Shown: piece by piece, positions 45,001-53,747 of the stretch | Layout of the letters: every line of letters begins with the position of its first letter | Numbering within the stretch: the first letter of the stretch is position 1 | Assembly: GCF_015686655.1 (NCBI RefSeq) | Contig: NZ_JADPMP010000008.1 | Span: forward strand, 124,001 to 188,000 | Reading direction: 5' to 3' | Length of the DNA: 64,000 nt | DNA from: Pontibacter sp. FD36 | GTDB taxonomy: Bacteria; Bacteroidota; Bacteroidia; Cytophagales; Hymenobacteraceae | Notes under the pieces: generated by a model | The model's input: only the letters and a program-made list of their open reading frames with translations | Told to the model about the DNA's origin: nothing | Database searches by the model: none | Made by a program: the position numbers and the translations under genes

Positions 45001-48000
45001 ACCAACCATAGCCGATAACTGTTCGGGTGTCGGCGTATCAAATAATGCACCGACCCTTTTCCCGCTCGGCAATACCACTGTCATTTGGACAGTAACAGAT
45101 GCGGCAGGAAATACAGCAACGGCTACACAAGTGGTAAAAGTTGAGGACAAAGAAGCTCCTGTTCCAGCTATAGCCATGCTGCCAGCTGTAACCGGCGAGT
45201 GTTCAGCTACTGTATCTGCACCAACAGCAACCGATAACGTGGCAGGCCCTGTTACCGGCTCCACGACAGATCCGACTACTTACACCGAGCAGGGCACCTA
45301 TACCATTACCTGGACCTATACCGATGGCAACGGTAACAGCTCTACCCAAACACAGCAGGTAGTTGTAGATGATGTGACGGCACCGGGAGTGGGAACTATT
45401 GCCTCGAAGACGATTGCCATACCTGCAGGTCAGTCAGCTAACTGGAACATGTACAGGTTTAATTTTGCAGATCCACTGCCGGCTGGTGCCGTTGTGACAG
45501 GTATAACGCTTACTTATTCCGGCAGGGACCAGGGCTGGGGCGGAACCGGAGCTTCGGCCAGAATAATTGTATCAGATACAAATATAGGTTCTAACCAATT
45601 CCTGGCCTACAGTCAGAATTTCACCATCAATTTTACCGGTGATGTTCCCGGTTATGTATATGGTGGGAATAACTTTATGCGGGTGGACTTTGATACGTGG
45701 CCAGGTTGGGTTGCTAATTTTGAGGGTGGCACTTTAAATATCCATTACGAAGTTAAAACGCATGCTGCCACATTACCAGCCATAACCGGGGAATGCTCGG
45801 TTACGGTTACTACTATACCTGTAGCAAATGATAACTGTGGCGGAGCTATAGCTGGAACAACTACTGATCCACTGTCCTATACTGAACTTGGTACCTACTC
45901 CATTAGATGGAGCTTTGATGATGGGAATGGCAATATTTCCACTTCGACGCAGCAGGTTGTTGTAACAGACACACAAAAACCACAGGTGATCACGCAAAAC
46001 ATTACGGTGGAGTTGGATGCTACTGGTAAAGCAAGGATAACACCAGCTATGATCGATGACGGGTCTACTGACAACTGCTCCATTCCGGCAGGTGGGTATA
46101 GCTTAAGCCAGACTGAATTTACATGTGCCGACCTTGGTGCTAATACCGTAACACTTACGGTGACCGATGCGAAAGGCAACAGTGAAACCGCAACAGCCAC
46201 GGTAACAGTCGTTGACCCGATCAGACCTACCATCACCGCGCCGGCAGCTGTTACGGTAAATACGGACCCTGGTAAAAATACAGCTTCAGGAGTAGTGTTG
46301 GGTACACCAGCAACAGCCGACAACTGTAGTGGACTTGCCTTATCAAACAATGCACCGGCAGTTTTCCCAATGGGGAACACCACTGTCACCTGGACAGCGA
46401 CAGATGCGGCGGGTAATACAGCCACTGCAACGCAGGTGATAACGGTGGCAGATAAAGAAGCGCCGGTGCCAACTGTAGCCATGCTGCCAATTATAACCGG
46501 CCAGTGTGCGGCAACTGTTACAGCAGTGCCAAGCGCTTATGATAATATGTCAGGTACTGTTCCGGGCAAAACCACTGATCTCCTTTCTTATACAGAACAG
46601 GGCACTTATACCATTACCTGGACCTATACGGATGCGGCGGGAAACACTAGTTCGCAGACCCAGCAGGTGATCGTAAAAGATGACACCGCACCTGTTGTCA
46701 GAACCAGGAATATCACCGTTGAGTTAGATGCAAACGGTAAAGCAAGTATAGTAGCATCTGATGTAAACGATGGTTCTACGGATAACTGCGGCGTTGCTTC
46801 CTATAAAGTAGACATAGCAGAATTCGGTTGCTCCAATGTGGGAGAAAATGTAGTGACCCTGACCGTAACCGATGGAAGTGGGAATAGCTCCTCTGCAGTA
46901 GCGGTTGTAACTGTGGTGGGCAACGTGGCACCTGTAGCCATCGCAAAAAACATTACCGTGACGCTGGATGCTGCTGGCAAGGCTACCATTTCGGCAGCAG
47001 ACGTAAGCAACGGCAGTACGGGTACTTGTGGCATCAAAGCGATGTCGCTTGACAAGACAGCGTTTGACTGCTCAGACATTGGTGAAAACACTGTCACACT
47101 TACTGTGACAGATGTAAACAACAATGTGTCGACAGCTACGGCGGTCGTAACGGTGGCAGACAACGCGGCCCCTGTGGTATTGACTAAAAACATTACCGTG
47201 CAGCTGGATGCCAACGGCAATGCTACCATAGCTGCTGCTGACCTCAACAACGGCTCTGCCGATAACTGCGGCATTGCCTCTGTGACTGTATCCAGAACCG
47301 TATTCGACTGCAGCCATGTAGGTGTAAATGATGTCGTGCTGACCGTGACAGACGTAAACGGCAACGCAGCTACCGCGACGGCTCAAGTAACAGTGGAAGA
47401 CAAGGTTAAACCAAACGCTGTAGCCAAGAACATCACCGTATACCTGAACGCTTCAGGCGCTGCCTCTATCACGGCGGCAGACATAGACGGTGGTAGCCAG
47501 GATGTATGCAGCGAGGTTACACTGGCTCTGGACAAAGCAACGTTCAATTGCACCAACATTGGTGAAAACACAGTTACATTGCTGGTGACTGATGCGAGCG
47601 GCAACCGATCCACAGCTACGGCTACGGTGACAGTGCTGGACAATGTAGCGCCAATCGTGCGCACCCGTCCTATATCGGTGCAGCTGGATGCCGAAGGAAA
47701 GGCGACAATCACTGCTGCGCAGATCAATGACAACTCCTCTGACAATTGCGGTATCGCAACGGTTGCACTCGATAAAACTGCTTTTGACTGCAGCCAGACT
47801 GGAGCCAACACGGTGACCCTGACTGTAACCGACAAGTATGGTAACTCGGCTTCCGCCCCTGCCACTGTCACGGTACTGGAAAACATTGCTCCGACAGTGC
47901 TGACACGCAACATCACCGTTGCCCTGGATGCCGATGGCAAAGCTACTGTCACAGCCGACCAGATCAACAATGGCTCTTCCGACAACTGTGGTATCGCTGC

Positions 48001-49912
48001 AATAGCGCTGTCTAAAACTGACTTTGGTTGCCAGAACCTGGGTGAGAACACAGTAACACTGACCGTAACTGACAAGAGCGGAAACAAGGCAAGTGCCACT
48101 GCAACTATAACAGTTGAGGACACTACTGCCCCAATAGCCATGGCCCGTAACCTGGTCGTGCAGCTGGATGCGAGCGGCAGGGCCAGCATCACAGCGGCTC
48201 AGCTCAACGATGGCTCGTCTGATAACTGCGGCATTGAAACACTAAGCCTGGATAAGTCCAGCTTCAGCTGTGAGGACCTGGGAGAGAATACTGTGACCTT
48301 GACCGTAACGGACAAGAGCGGCAACCAGTCAACAGCAACCGCTACCGTGACAATAGAAGACAAAGTAGCGCCGGTGGTAATTGTGCAGCACATCACCATC
48401 CAACTGGATGCCTCGGGTGCAGCAACCATTACAACAGCTGACATCAACAAGGGCTCCAGTGACAACTGCGGAATTGCTTCGATGACGCTGTCCAAGACTT
48501 CGTTTGACTGCAGTAACGTGGGTGCTAACGAGGTGACGTTAACCGTAACTGACGGAAGCGGTAACACCGCCACTGCTACGGCTACCGTGACGGTAGAGGA
48601 TTTATCCGCTCCTATTGTACTGGTAAAAGACATCACGGTGCAGCTGGACGCTGCAGGCAGCGCCACGATCACAGCGGCTGAGCTGGACAACGGCTCTGCG
48701 GACAACTGCGGCATCGTATCTCTGTCGCTTGATAAGAGCACCTTCGGCTGCGAAGACACAGGCGAAAACAAGGTGACGCTTACCGTGACAGACGCAAGCG
48801 GCAACCAAGCCACCGCAGTAGCCACGGTGACAGTAGAAGACAAGGTAGCCCCAATGATCACGGCGCCTGTCGCCGTTGTGGTGAACGTGGACGCTGGCAA
48901 AACGACAGCCTCTAACGTAGCCCTTGGTGAGCCAGCCGCTTCGGACAACTGCAGCGTGGCATCTGTCACCAACGACGCACCAGTCGAATTCCCAACCGGT
49001 ACCACTACTGTGACCTGGACAGTGACCGACGCTTCAGGCAACTCAACTACTGCCACCCAGACGGTAACGGTAAGACGCGATATCGTGTCAGTGGCAAGCC
49101 CGGCGCAAATCAACGTGCCAATCCGAACTACCTACCCAGGCGTACCGCTTCCGGGCACCGTCATGGTCACCTACTCGGACGGTGCAACCGAGGCGATCGG
49201 TGTGGTTTGGGCGCAGGGGACCTACAACGGCCTTATCGCAGGCATCTATCCATTAACCGGCCAGTTAACACTTGCTGATGGTACCACAAACCTGAGAGGC
49301 CTGACCGCCCAGGTGATCGTGGAGGTAGAGCCGAATATTGCGCCGACTGCACTTGCCTTCAGCGCTACCACCTTCAAACCAGAGGCCACGGCTGACGAGG
49401 TGATTGGTACCCTGACTACCACCGATCCGGACGATACCGAGTTTGTCTATACCCTGGCTAGCGGCGAGGGCGACACGCATAACGCACTGTTCGGGGTTCG
49501 CGGTGACCAGGTATACCTGAAGTCAAACAAAGGGCTGTCAGGTATGACAAGCTTCTCCATCCGCGTACGCAGCACAGATCCATACCTGAACACGATTGAG
49601 CGCACCTTCACGCTGACCAAGCAGGCCTATGACCGCACCGTGGACCAGCTCAAGATCGTCAACGCCTTCTCTCCGAACGGCGACGGTGTCAACGACAACT
49701 GGACCATACCGGAGCTAAGGTTCTACAACGAGGTCTACATCCAGGTGTTCGACCGCTCCGGCGTGCGCGTCTTTGAGACGACGGACCCGGAGAAGGGCTG
49801 GGACGGACGCGGCACGAACGGAAGGATACTAAAAGGTCCTTTCCTCTTCACCGTGGAAGTGCGGGACATCAACTGGGTGAAGCGCGGGGTGGTGACCATC
49901 CTGGGTAAATAA
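42008..49912 (+). CDS. Giant HYR-repeat surface protein with T9SS type B sorting domain
   Basis: 2634 residues. Signal peptide (1-20), an unassigned N-terminal region, LamG/concanavalin-like domain (about 200-415) and a cadherin-like domain (about 435-510) come first. Many HYR/Ig-like domains follow. One HYR domain is split by a ~213-residue amidotransferase-like insert (about 624-837). A jelly-roll insert lies near 1125-1255. Nine 80-residue repeats (about 1559-2278), a final HYR, an Ig-like and a cadherin-like domain precede the C-terminal AFSPNGDGVNDNW...GRGTNGRILKGPFLF gliding-motility-type sorting tail. It should be exported by T9SS as an adhesin or gliding filament, like SprB. It is followed by PorP/SprF and an OmpA-like gene. 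Confidence 0.93.
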   Translation: MKKLLLFFFFSCLFFEAVAGPSLSHGNWRWRNDDGSETNATWKGAENQEVKITSSDEMLRLRIKIASQASGFESTFTSQIENQIGYSRSADGPFTRILATNDHAEHFVLASSGHVQGGEATTEQLTPGAGGNFRTGQVIASSTPQGALVFQNESIMKEFEWVLQPTASAQEGKYFFKLSDESIGQPSTLPSVLYTTSPQNKPIAGYLNGLQFDGVNDYVEIPSQPSNQFNSETEFTVSLWFKANSMAVAGLFNRPSGGGDMQFWLTAADGKFTYGIDKHGYGWTWVGTPEAYKVGEWVQVTTVRRNVNGQRKMEIYADGVLVGSGTVNFNSSASNAPIRIGTYMGADGGFANGQIDNVSLWKKALTVEEIKTLGATTLNGKEAGLAGYWRFDETTGTIAYDATSHANHGTLKNMDLATARVASTAGDIKTYENVAYSGKLAGSDPDGKPLSYSLVTAPATGTIVLNSNGNFTYTPAADVVGTDVFSYRVSNGTDVSNTATVIVRIVAVNKAPVPAVAELPTITAECAVTVTAPTAQDDNDGVITGVTTDPVHYATQGSHTITWTYSDSEGLTSTQTQQVIIKDTTKPVFAAVASIAKNNDPDKCGAVVTYPMPAATDNCSSEGKKVLLIWDEINTNTTSLKNALTAAGLDVVLSATSETGYDGTNPLLTGFGAVIHLNGSTYSTAMPAAGQNALVDFVVDKGGTYITNEWSAYEVDASKTMAAMADIVVLERKSATGSSEQVAYSVVAAQAAHPILKNIPATFTLPPGAANSGGVRTYNSNQPIVLMTSPYGAAVAVREFPNGGKAVGFQHTGNYGGSAILSDANAQKLYINAVNFSQSNGTLTITQTAGLPSGVLFPVGKTTNTFTATDAAGNTSTISFDVTISDTQKPTLLTKNITVELDASGKATIAPSQVNNGSIDNCSIPADGYSVDLTNFTCEDVGPNTVTLTVTDGNGNSESATATVTVVDPIKPTIAAPAAVTVNTDAGKNTASNVALGAPTIADNCSGVGVSNNAPTLFPLGNTTVIWTVTDAAGNTATATQVVKVEDKEAPVPAIAMLPAVTGECSATVSAPTATDNVAGPVTGSTTDPTTYTEQGTYTITWTYTDGNGNSSTQTQQVVVDDVTAPGVGTIASKTIAIPAGQSANWNMYRFNFADPLPAGAVVTGITLTYSGRDQGWGGTGASARIIVSDTNIGSNQFLAYSQNFTINFTGDVPGYVYGGNNFMRVDFDTWPGWVANFEGGTLNIHYEVKTHAATLPAITGECSVTVTTIPVANDNCGGAIAGTTTDPLSYTELGTYSIRWSFDDGNGNISTSTQQVVVTDTQKPQVITQNITVELDATGKARITPAMIDDGSTDNCSIPAGGYSLSQTEFTCADLGANTVTLTVTDAKGNSETATATVTVVDPIRPTITAPAAVTVNTDPGKNTASGVVLGTPATADNCSGLALSNNAPAVFPMGNTTVTWTATDAAGNTATATQVITVADKEAPVPTVAMLPIITGQCAATVTAVPSAYDNMSGTVPGKTTDLLSYTEQGTYTITWTYTDAAGNTSSQTQQVIVKDDTAPVVRTRNITVELDANGKASIVASDVNDGSTDNCGVASYKVDIAEFGCSNVGENVVTLTVTDGSGNSSSAVAVVTVVGNVAPVAIAKNITVTLDAAGKATISAADVSNGSTGTCGIKAMSLDKTAFDCSDIGENTVTLTVTDVNNNVSTATAVVTVADNAAPVVLTKNITVQLDANGNATIAAADLNNGSADNCGIASVTVSRTVFDCSHVGVNDVVLTVTDVNGNAATATAQVTVEDKVKPNAVAKNITVYLNASGAASITAADIDGGSQDVCSEVTLALDKATFNCTNIGENTVTLLVTDASGNRSTATATVTVLDNVAPIVRTRPISVQLDAEGKATITAAQINDNSSDNCGIATVALDKTAFDCSQTGANTVTLTVTDKYGNSASAPATVTVLENIAPTVLTRNITVALDADGKATVTADQINNGSSDNCGIAAIALSKTDFGCQNLGENTVTLTVTDKSGNKASATATITVEDTTAPIAMARNLVVQLDASGRASITAAQLNDGSSDNCGIETLSLDKSSFSCEDLGENTVTLTVTDKSGNQSTATATVTIEDKVAPVVIVQHITIQLDASGAATITTADINKGSSDNCGIASMTLSKTSFDCSNVGANEVTLTVTDGSGNTATATATVTVEDLSAPIVLVKDITVQLDAAGSATITAAELDNGSADNCGIVSLSLDKSTFGCEDTGENKVTLTVTDASGNQATAVATVTVEDKVAPMITAPVAVVVNVDAGKTTASNVALGEPAASDNCSVASVTNDAPVEFPTGTTTVTWTVTDASGNSTTATQTVTVRRDIVSVASPAQINVPIRTTYPGVPLPGTVMVTYSDGATEAIGVVWAQGTYNGLIAGIYPLTGQLTLADGTTNLRGLTAQVIVEVEPNIAPTALAFSATTFKPEATADEVIGTLTTTDPDDTEFVYTLASGEGDTHNALFGVRGDQVYLKSNKGLSGMTSFSIRVRSTDPYLNTIERTFTLTKQAYDRTVDQLKIVNAFSPNGDGVNDNWTIPELRFYNEVYIQVFDRSGVRVFETTDPEKGWDGRGTNGRILKGPFLFTVEVRDINWVKRGVVTILGK
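43873..44520 (+). other. Inserted amidotransferase-like domain inside an HYR domain
   Basis: Within the giant gene, the HYR sequence stops after ATDNCSS and resumes at GTLTITQTAGLPSGVLFPVG. The ~213 residues between (KVLLIWDEINTNTTSLKNAL ... GFGAVIHLNGSTY ... GGTYITNEWSAYEV ... NGGKAVGFQHTGNYG) look like a class I glutamine-amidotransferase/ThuA-like fold. The insert is visibly more A/T rich than the flanks. A nucleophile Cys is not obvious, so it may be non-catalytic. Confidence 0.6.
46681..48840 (+). repeat. Nine tandem HYR-like repeats, 240 bp each
   Basis: Units begin at 46681, 46921, 47161, 47401, 47641, 47881, 48121, 48361 and 48601. Each encodes 80 residues with P.v....itv.LDa.G.a.i, NNGSsDNCGI, F.CsnvGeNtVTLTVTD.sGN.sTATATVTVeD. 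The register is exact over the whole array, with no insertions or deletions, although the bases have diverged. Confidence 0.9.
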
Positions 49913-49939
49913 GTCGGCAACGCTTAGAGATTCTTTAAA

Positions 49940-50935
49940 ATGAAAAAGTTAATTCTATTCTTATTAGTAGTTGGTTCTGTTCTGGGCGCAAAGGCCCAGA
50001 ACAGGAAACACATCGCCAACTTTCAGCTGTTTCAGCAATACTACAACCCATCCCTCACAGGCTACGAGGGCTCCATGCTCAAGGGCTTCCACCGCAACCA
50101 GTGGACAGGCTTTGAGGGGGCTCCCAAAACCTACTTCGCCTCGGCGGAGCTGGATCTGGCAGACCTGTCGGCCTGGCAGAAGAATGATGTGCTGCGCACC
50201 AAGCAGCACGATTTCTTTGACCGCCAGGGAGGCGCCCGCCATGCCTTTGGCTTGACCGTGCTACAGGATGCATTCGGCCCCTTCTCCGAGAGCCAGGTGC
50301 ACCTGGGCTATGGCTCCCGCGTACGACTGTCAGAAAAGCTGAGCCTGCGTTGGGGCGGAGCGCTTACGTACAGCGCCCAGCGCCTGGACGGCAACAGGCT
50401 TACGGTGGACAATGAGAACGATCCCGAGTTTCAGGGGGTGCTGGGACAGCGCCTGCGCCAGGGCAAGCTGGACCTGAACCTGGGCTGGACGCTGACGGCC
50501 GATCAGTTCTATTTTGGCTATGCCATGCAGGATATAACCAGGGGCGGCATCGTGTCGGGCGGGGACGAGTTTCTGCAGGACCTTTACACCCGCAAACACC
50601 TGGTGCAGGCGGGCTACCGCACCGCCCTGACGGAAGAGTTCGGGCTTGTGGCCAATGCCATGCTGCAGTACGACGATCAGCTGAAAGAGAGTGCAGAACT
50701 TCAGCTCAAAACGGTGTACCAGAACATGCTCTGGCTGGGGGGCAGTTACCGGCAGGATCTGGCCTGGAGCGCCACTGCCGGGTTGCGCCTGAATCAGTTC
50801 CGCATCGGTTATGCCTATGAGATCCCGGCGCAGAACGCCCGCCACGTGAGCCGGAGCACCAACGAGATCTCCCTCACCTATAACCTGATTCCGGTGAAGT
50901 ATCCCAAGTACGGAAAACAAGTGACCATCTGGTAA
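49940..50935 (+). CDS. PorP/SprF-family type IX secretion membrane protein
   Basis: 331 residues with signal peptide (LILFLLVVGSVLGAKAQ). FQLFQQYYNPSLTGYEGS and HRNQWTGFEGAPKTYFASAELDL are the hallmark N-terminal motifs of PorP/SprF, followed by a beta-barrel. SprF-like proteins pair with a specific type B cargo and are needed for its export or attachment. It lies 27 bp after the giant type B protein, so it is probably that protein's dedicated partner. Confidence 0.92.
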   Translation: MKKLILFLLVVGSVLGAKAQNRKHIANFQLFQQYYNPSLTGYEGSMLKGFHRNQWTGFEGAPKTYFASAELDLADLSAWQKNDVLRTKQHDFFDRQGGARHAFGLTVLQDAFGPFSESQVHLGYGSRVRLSEKLSLRWGGALTYSAQRLDGNRLTVDNENDPEFQGVLGQRLRQGKLDLNLGWTLTADQFYFGYAMQDITRGGIVSGGDEFLQDLYTRKHLVQAGYRTALTEEFGLVANAMLQYDDQLKESAELQLKTVYQNMLWLGGSYRQDLAWSATAGLRLNQFRIGYAYEIPAQNARHVSRSTNEISLTYNLIPVKYPKYGKQVTIW

Positions 50936-50947
50936 AGCGAAGAGAAC

Positions 50948-52171
50948 ATGAAGAAGATCGTATACACCATCGGATTGATGCTGGGGGCCATTACAATTGG
51001 CCAGGCCCAGACAAAACTCCTGGAAACGAATGATGAAATGGCCGGTGTGGCCCTGGTGGGGGAGGACATGCTGCTCATCACCAAAAAAGCAGAAGGCGGC
51101 CAGTACCTGTATACTGCCAGCCTTGACGAGCCGGAAACGGCAGCGAGGGCCACTGCCCTAAACGCGGGGCAGATCAACGCCATCGTCGGTGGCAACCTGG
51201 CGGCGGGCGAAGTGTTTGTCTACCATAAGTCGGGCAGAAGAACAGGGAAGATCAGCATATACAAGTGGACGAACGGGGAGTTTGTGAAGGGAGAGGAACT
51301 GCCCGTACCGCGCCTGCGCAACCACTCCCATAACCTGGGGCTGTTTCTGACGGAGGACAAGCGGCAGCTATTCATCGCCGCTGAGCTGGCCGGCTCAGAA
51401 GGGTACGATGACCTGTATCGGAGCGAGTGGAATGGCAATAACTGGTCCAGACCCCGTAATATGGGCAAGCAGGTAAATTCCAAAGGTGCTGAGTTTGCCC
51501 CTTTTGTCAGCAACGATTCCCTGTTCTTCTCGCGTCAGCAGGGAGAGACAGCCTACATTTATGGGGCATCCCTGAAAAACGGAGAGATGGGGGAGGCTGT
51601 GCGGCTTCAAAGTGTGGTGAACAAGAAAGAGGCCTACAATGCCTATTTCAGAAAGAGCAGCGACCGGACGGTGTGGGTGAGCGGCACCTCGCAAGAGCAG
51701 CCGCGCTATATCGCCTACATGCTAGGGAAATTACCTGAACCAGCTGCCGATGCGCCACTTGCCGGTGCTGTTTCAGAACCCCCTGTAGCGGAGAAGGTGA
51801 CGGAGCAAATCGGGCTGAATGAGGTTGCCGACGCCAGCCCAGTAGAAACAGCACCGAAGCGGGCTGTTTCCCCATCCCTGGTGCTGTTCAACGAGTTTAA
51901 CCGGGTACATCTGAACCTGAATGAACTTGCCGGCTTGTCACGCTTCCTGCGCCAGCAACCAGACGGAACGACCTTTGTGATCAAAGGCTATTCAGACGGC
52001 TACGGGGCGCCCGCGGCAAAGCAGCGGGTGAGTGACCAGCGTGCACAGAGCGTGAAGGCCTACATCCAGCGCTACTTTGCCGCCAAGAGTTTCAAAGTGG
52101 AGGTAGAGAGCGAGGTGCTGCCTGACAAAGGCAAAGCGCACCGCAAAACTGAGCTGTACCTGGTACAATAG
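50948..52171 (+). CDS. OmpA-family protein with WD40-like (PD40) N-terminus
   Basis: 407 residues with signal peptide (MKKIVYTIGLMLGAITIGQAQ). The N-terminal half shows PD40-type propeller strands (DDLYRSEWNGNNWSRPRNMG, AEFAPFVSNDSLFFSRQ). A Pro/Ala-rich linker (about 255-300) leads to an OmpA-like peptidoglycan-binding domain (FVIKGYSDGYGA...RVSDQRAQSVKAYI). Related proteins (PorE-like) anchor T9SS cargo machinery to the cell wall. Starts 12 bp after PorP/SprF; the three genes form one operon. Confidence 0.85.
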   Translation: MKKIVYTIGLMLGAITIGQAQTKLLETNDEMAGVALVGEDMLLITKKAEGGQYLYTASLDEPETAARATALNAGQINAIVGGNLAAGEVFVYHKSGRRTGKISIYKWTNGEFVKGEELPVPRLRNHSHNLGLFLTEDKRQLFIAAELAGSEGYDDLYRSEWNGNNWSRPRNMGKQVNSKGAEFAPFVSNDSLFFSRQQGETAYIYGASLKNGEMGEAVRLQSVVNKKEAYNAYFRKSSDRTVWVSGTSQEQPRYIAYMLGKLPEPAADAPLAGAVSEPPVAEKVTEQIGLNEVADASPVETAPKRAVSPSLVLFNEFNRVHLNLNELAGLSRFLRQQPDGTTFVIKGYSDGYGAPAAKQRVSDQRAQSVKAYIQRYFAAKSFKVEVESEVLPDKGKAHRKTELYLVQ

Positions 52172-52195
52172 CAACGGAAGATCCTCAGCCAATGA

Positions 52196-52225
52196 CACGA
52201 GCCACTTCGCCAGGAGTGGCTCGTG
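52196..52225 (+). terminator. Hairpin after the OmpA-like gene
   Basis: A perfect 11-bp G/C-rich stem (52196-52206 with 52215-52225) and an 8-base loop lie 25 bp past the stop. There is no T-run, so termination may be partial. Confidence 0.5.
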
Positions 52226-52455
52226 TGCGTTGTGGGGAACCAGACCCGCATTTGTTGCGGCAGAGGCAGCATCTGATTTGCTTTGGGTAAGGCAGGAAAT
52301 GCGCGTATGGATTGTTTGTCGGTTCAACTTTTAAATACGGCCGGCAGTCAGAAAAGCACTACACACCTCCCTATGGAAGATTCTATAAAAGCGGTAATGT
52401 CAAGTATCTTGCGCAAAATACTTGACAAATGGCTTGGCTGTATTAGTAATCAGTG

Positions 52456-53167
52456 AATGTAACAGCGAAAGTAGGATACAAGATCAATAGGATACAGGAA
52501 GGTACATCATTTAAGTACCAGCAGCAGAGTATTGACCGGGCAATATAGAGTGCCGCTGCCAAAGCCACCGAGAGGTGTATCAAGAAAGGGGTTGTCAAGA
52601 GACTCTCTACCGGAGTGTTCTACAAGCCCAAACAATCTGTTTTTTTGCTGAGCTGAGACCAAGAGAGGAAGAATTACTGAAGCCATACCTATTCCAGGGT
52701 GAAAAACGCATTGCCTACATTCATTATACAATCGTATGGGGCTGACCACGCAGGTTCCCCAAACCATCAAGGTGGCCAGCAAAGTAAAACGGGTAACAAC
52801 CAAAATTGGAAAAATTCAGGTAAAGCCGGTAAAAAGTTATGTGGATGTTACCAACGGGAACTACTACCTGCTTGAAATATTAGATGCACTCAAGGATTTT
52901 CAAACCATACCTGATCTGGACAAAAAATCGGCTGTCATTTTGCTAAAGAATGAAGTCAGCAAGCTTACGGATAGTGGCCGCTCAGGGACAGCCAGGCGTG
53001 CTCTATACTATCCGCCAAGAGACAGGCACTGCTGGGTGCTATACTTGAGTTTTCCGGGGAAAGGAACAGCGCCGAGATTTTGAAACAACCTGAACCTGCT
53101 TACCTTCTATAAACTCGGAATCAAAGAAGTAATTTTGCCAACTGCAGCAAAATGGTATATATATTAA
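52456..53167 (+). pseudogene. Decayed DUF6088 (AbiEi-like antitoxin family) gene
   Basis: Pieces in two or three frames join into a full DUF6088 protein: INRIQEGTSFKYQ, KKGVVKRLSTGVFYKPKQSV, LRPREEELLKPYLFQGEKRI, SLYNRMGLTTQVPQTIKVAS, VKPVKSYVDVTNGNYYLLEI, RQALLGAILEFSGERNSAEI, and YKLGIKEVILPTAAKWYIY before TAA at 53165. At least two stops and three frame shifts show it is dead. In living form this family is paired with an AbiEii-type nucleotidyltransferase toxin, whose remnant follows directly. Confidence 0.75.
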
Positions 53168-53168
53168 C

Positions 53169-53410
53169 TTGAACTTACACAGCAACAAGGAATTATTACG
53201 GGATGCCATACTTGCTACGGCAGCGTATCCTGAACGCCAGCAGGGATACCTATTCAATGTCTTCTATAACCTGCTGACCAACGCCATTAAGTTTTGCTCC
53301 CTTGAAAGCCCCTTAACATTGAGATCCGACACTGGCTGGGTACAGATGGAAGTCATGTAGTCTCATTCTCAGACAACAGGATAGGCTTTGATGCAGCCGT
53401 CTATTATTGA
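53169..53410 (+). pseudogene. Chimeric remnant: AbiEii toxin start joined to histidine kinase ATPase end
   Basis: NLHSNKELLRDAILATAAYP matches the N-terminus of AbiEii/AbiGii nucleotidyltransferase toxins. After about 24 codons it switches to LFNVFYNLLTNAIKFCSLES and, in a neighbouring frame, VVSFSDNRIGFDAA. These are the N box and G1 box of a histidine kinase ATPase domain. The two cannot belong to one protein; this is a deletion or recombination junction between dead genes. Confidence 0.65.
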
Positions 53411-53747
53411 AAATGCCTGACTTTTTTAATTCTAAGCCGTAAGAAGCTGAATTTTCATAATGTTATACCATTAACCATGCAATAATCTCAAGCTCCATAT
53501 GTCTTCACGTATGCTTGATATTTATTTGCACACAATTTCGCAGCGTTATTCTGTATAATCAACATGTAGGTTGACTGAAATAGTTGATAAATCAACTAAT
53601 ATGTTTACTTATTCAAAATAATAGTATACTTTTATGTTTACTATAACAATGCGCTTGTCAACTAATATATTTACTTTATTTGAAAAAAGTAAACTAATAT
53701 ATTTACATTTATCAAGTAGCAGTAAACAAATATGTTGATTAATTAAG
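53411..53747 (+). promoter_or_regulatory. Promoter/operator region of mobile mystery A/B with iterated sites
   Basis: A/T-rich, no gene. Three forward copies of AACTAATATrTTTAC lie at 53594-53608, 53660-53674 and 53692-53706. A fourth related, inverted-looking site (GTAAACAAATATGTT) is at 53722-53736, 12 bp before the XRE gene. A GTTGAT-AA-ATCAAC palindrome is at 53583-53596. This arrangement suits cooperative autoregulation by the XRE protein. Confidence 0.6.

Noticed and set aside
44518..46482. Minus-strand frames of 248 and 195 codons inside the giant gene
   Set aside because: Same composition artefact; no start context, no recognisable domain, and fully covered by the sense gene.
46681..48840. 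CRISPR array
   Set aside because: The regular period is a protein-coding repeat of 240 bp in frame with the whole gene; there are no short conserved repeats with unique spacers. No CRISPR array was seen elsewhere in the window.
47383..49113. Long minus-strand open frames (269 and 304 codons) opposite the HYR repeats
   Set aside because: They repeat with the same 240-bp period as the sense repeats and are built of Val/Ala/Ser-rich low-complexity text, so they are mirror artefacts of the sense coding.
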